From Pseudomonas synxantha BG33R (GTDB lineage: Bacteria > Pseudomonadota > Gammaproteobacteria > Pseudomonadales > Pseudomonadaceae): 64,000 nt of DNA. The stretch spans positions 1,722,936 to 1,786,935 of the forward strand of contig NZ_CM001514.1 of the NCBI RefSeq assembly GCF_000263715.2, written 5' to 3'. The notes under the pieces were generated by a model. That model made no database searches and was not told the origin of the DNA. It saw only the letters and a program-made list of their open reading frames with translations. The translations under genes were made by a program, and so were the position numbers. Shown here in pieces: positions 63,940-64,000 of the stretch; within the stretch, counting starts at the first letter, position 1, and every line of letters starts with the position of its first letter.

Positions 63940-64000
63940 CTAGATCAGCCCGAGCGCCTTGAACACAAACGCATATTCGAGCGCTACGTCACGCAATCCC
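63940..64000 (-). CDS. 3' end of an unidentified gene
   Basis: A minus-strand frame enters from the right edge and ends LRDVALEYAFVFKALGLI-stop at 63940. Nineteen codons without interruption and with normal codon use suggest a real C-terminus. Family not identified. Confidence 0.4.
   Translation of the reverse strand, partial: GLRDVALEYAFVFKALGLI

Overview
The window comes from a Pseudomonas of the P. fluorescens group. The nadB-algU-mucA-mucB-mucD and bepA/tusA-like/bcp/gcvR/dapA/bamC/purC gene orders are those of Pseudomonas. A pob aromatic locus, a cyanate locus, many LysR regulators and several REP/REPIN palindromes of the P. fluorescens type support this. Calls are made by reading translations and motifs from memory; no search was run.

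Layout. 1-8 kb: end of an HDOD gene, ygfZ, sdhE-ygfX, nadB, then algU-mucA-mucB-mucD (envelope stress, alginate control) behind two sites that look AlgU-dependent; mucC is absent. 8-15 kb: bepA-type protease, TusA-like protein, bcp, gcvR, dapA-bamC-MBL-purC, tRNA-Ser(CGA). 15-19 kb: an accessory patch after the tRNA with MntA/HepT, a small DUF3077-like gene behind a leader full of inverted repeats, an efflux MFS gene and a HigB/NadS pair. 19-38 kb: catabolic and transport genes with LysR regulators (a carbamoylase/deacetylase cluster, ParDE, a ModA-like protein paired with an MFS carrier, an AruI-like decarboxylase, an MBL/oxidoreductase pair). 38-42 kb: pobR/pobA and a DHA2 transporter. 42-47 kb: the cyanate locus cynR/cynT-cynS and a Cache-domain gene, split by a 2.1 kb insert carrying a lipase-like DUF2235 gene. 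47-53 kb: PheC-like protein, gamma-glutamylpolyamine synthetase-like protein, methyltransferase, rnd-ycgL, a 2-hydroxyacid dehydrogenase. 53-58 kb: a 1490-residue protein with a C-terminal SET domain. 58-64 kb: mostly housekeeping and conserved hypothetical genes.

The most striking object is the SET protein at 53331-57803. It is preceded by a textbook hrp box (GGAACC-N15-CCACCCA), starts with a type III secretion-like N-terminus, and carries in a disordered linker an RKRP basic patch, a PLDLS CtBP-type motif and an IKTE SUMO-type motif. I infer a type III effector aimed at the host nucleus. The second is the DUF2235 protein, whose last ~140 residues resemble the C-terminal beta-sandwich of DipZ; its gene sits between two copies of a ~90 bp piece of the Cache gene. 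The third is the leader at 16286-16502, where hairpins overlap the Shine-Dalgarno site of the DUF3077-like gene.
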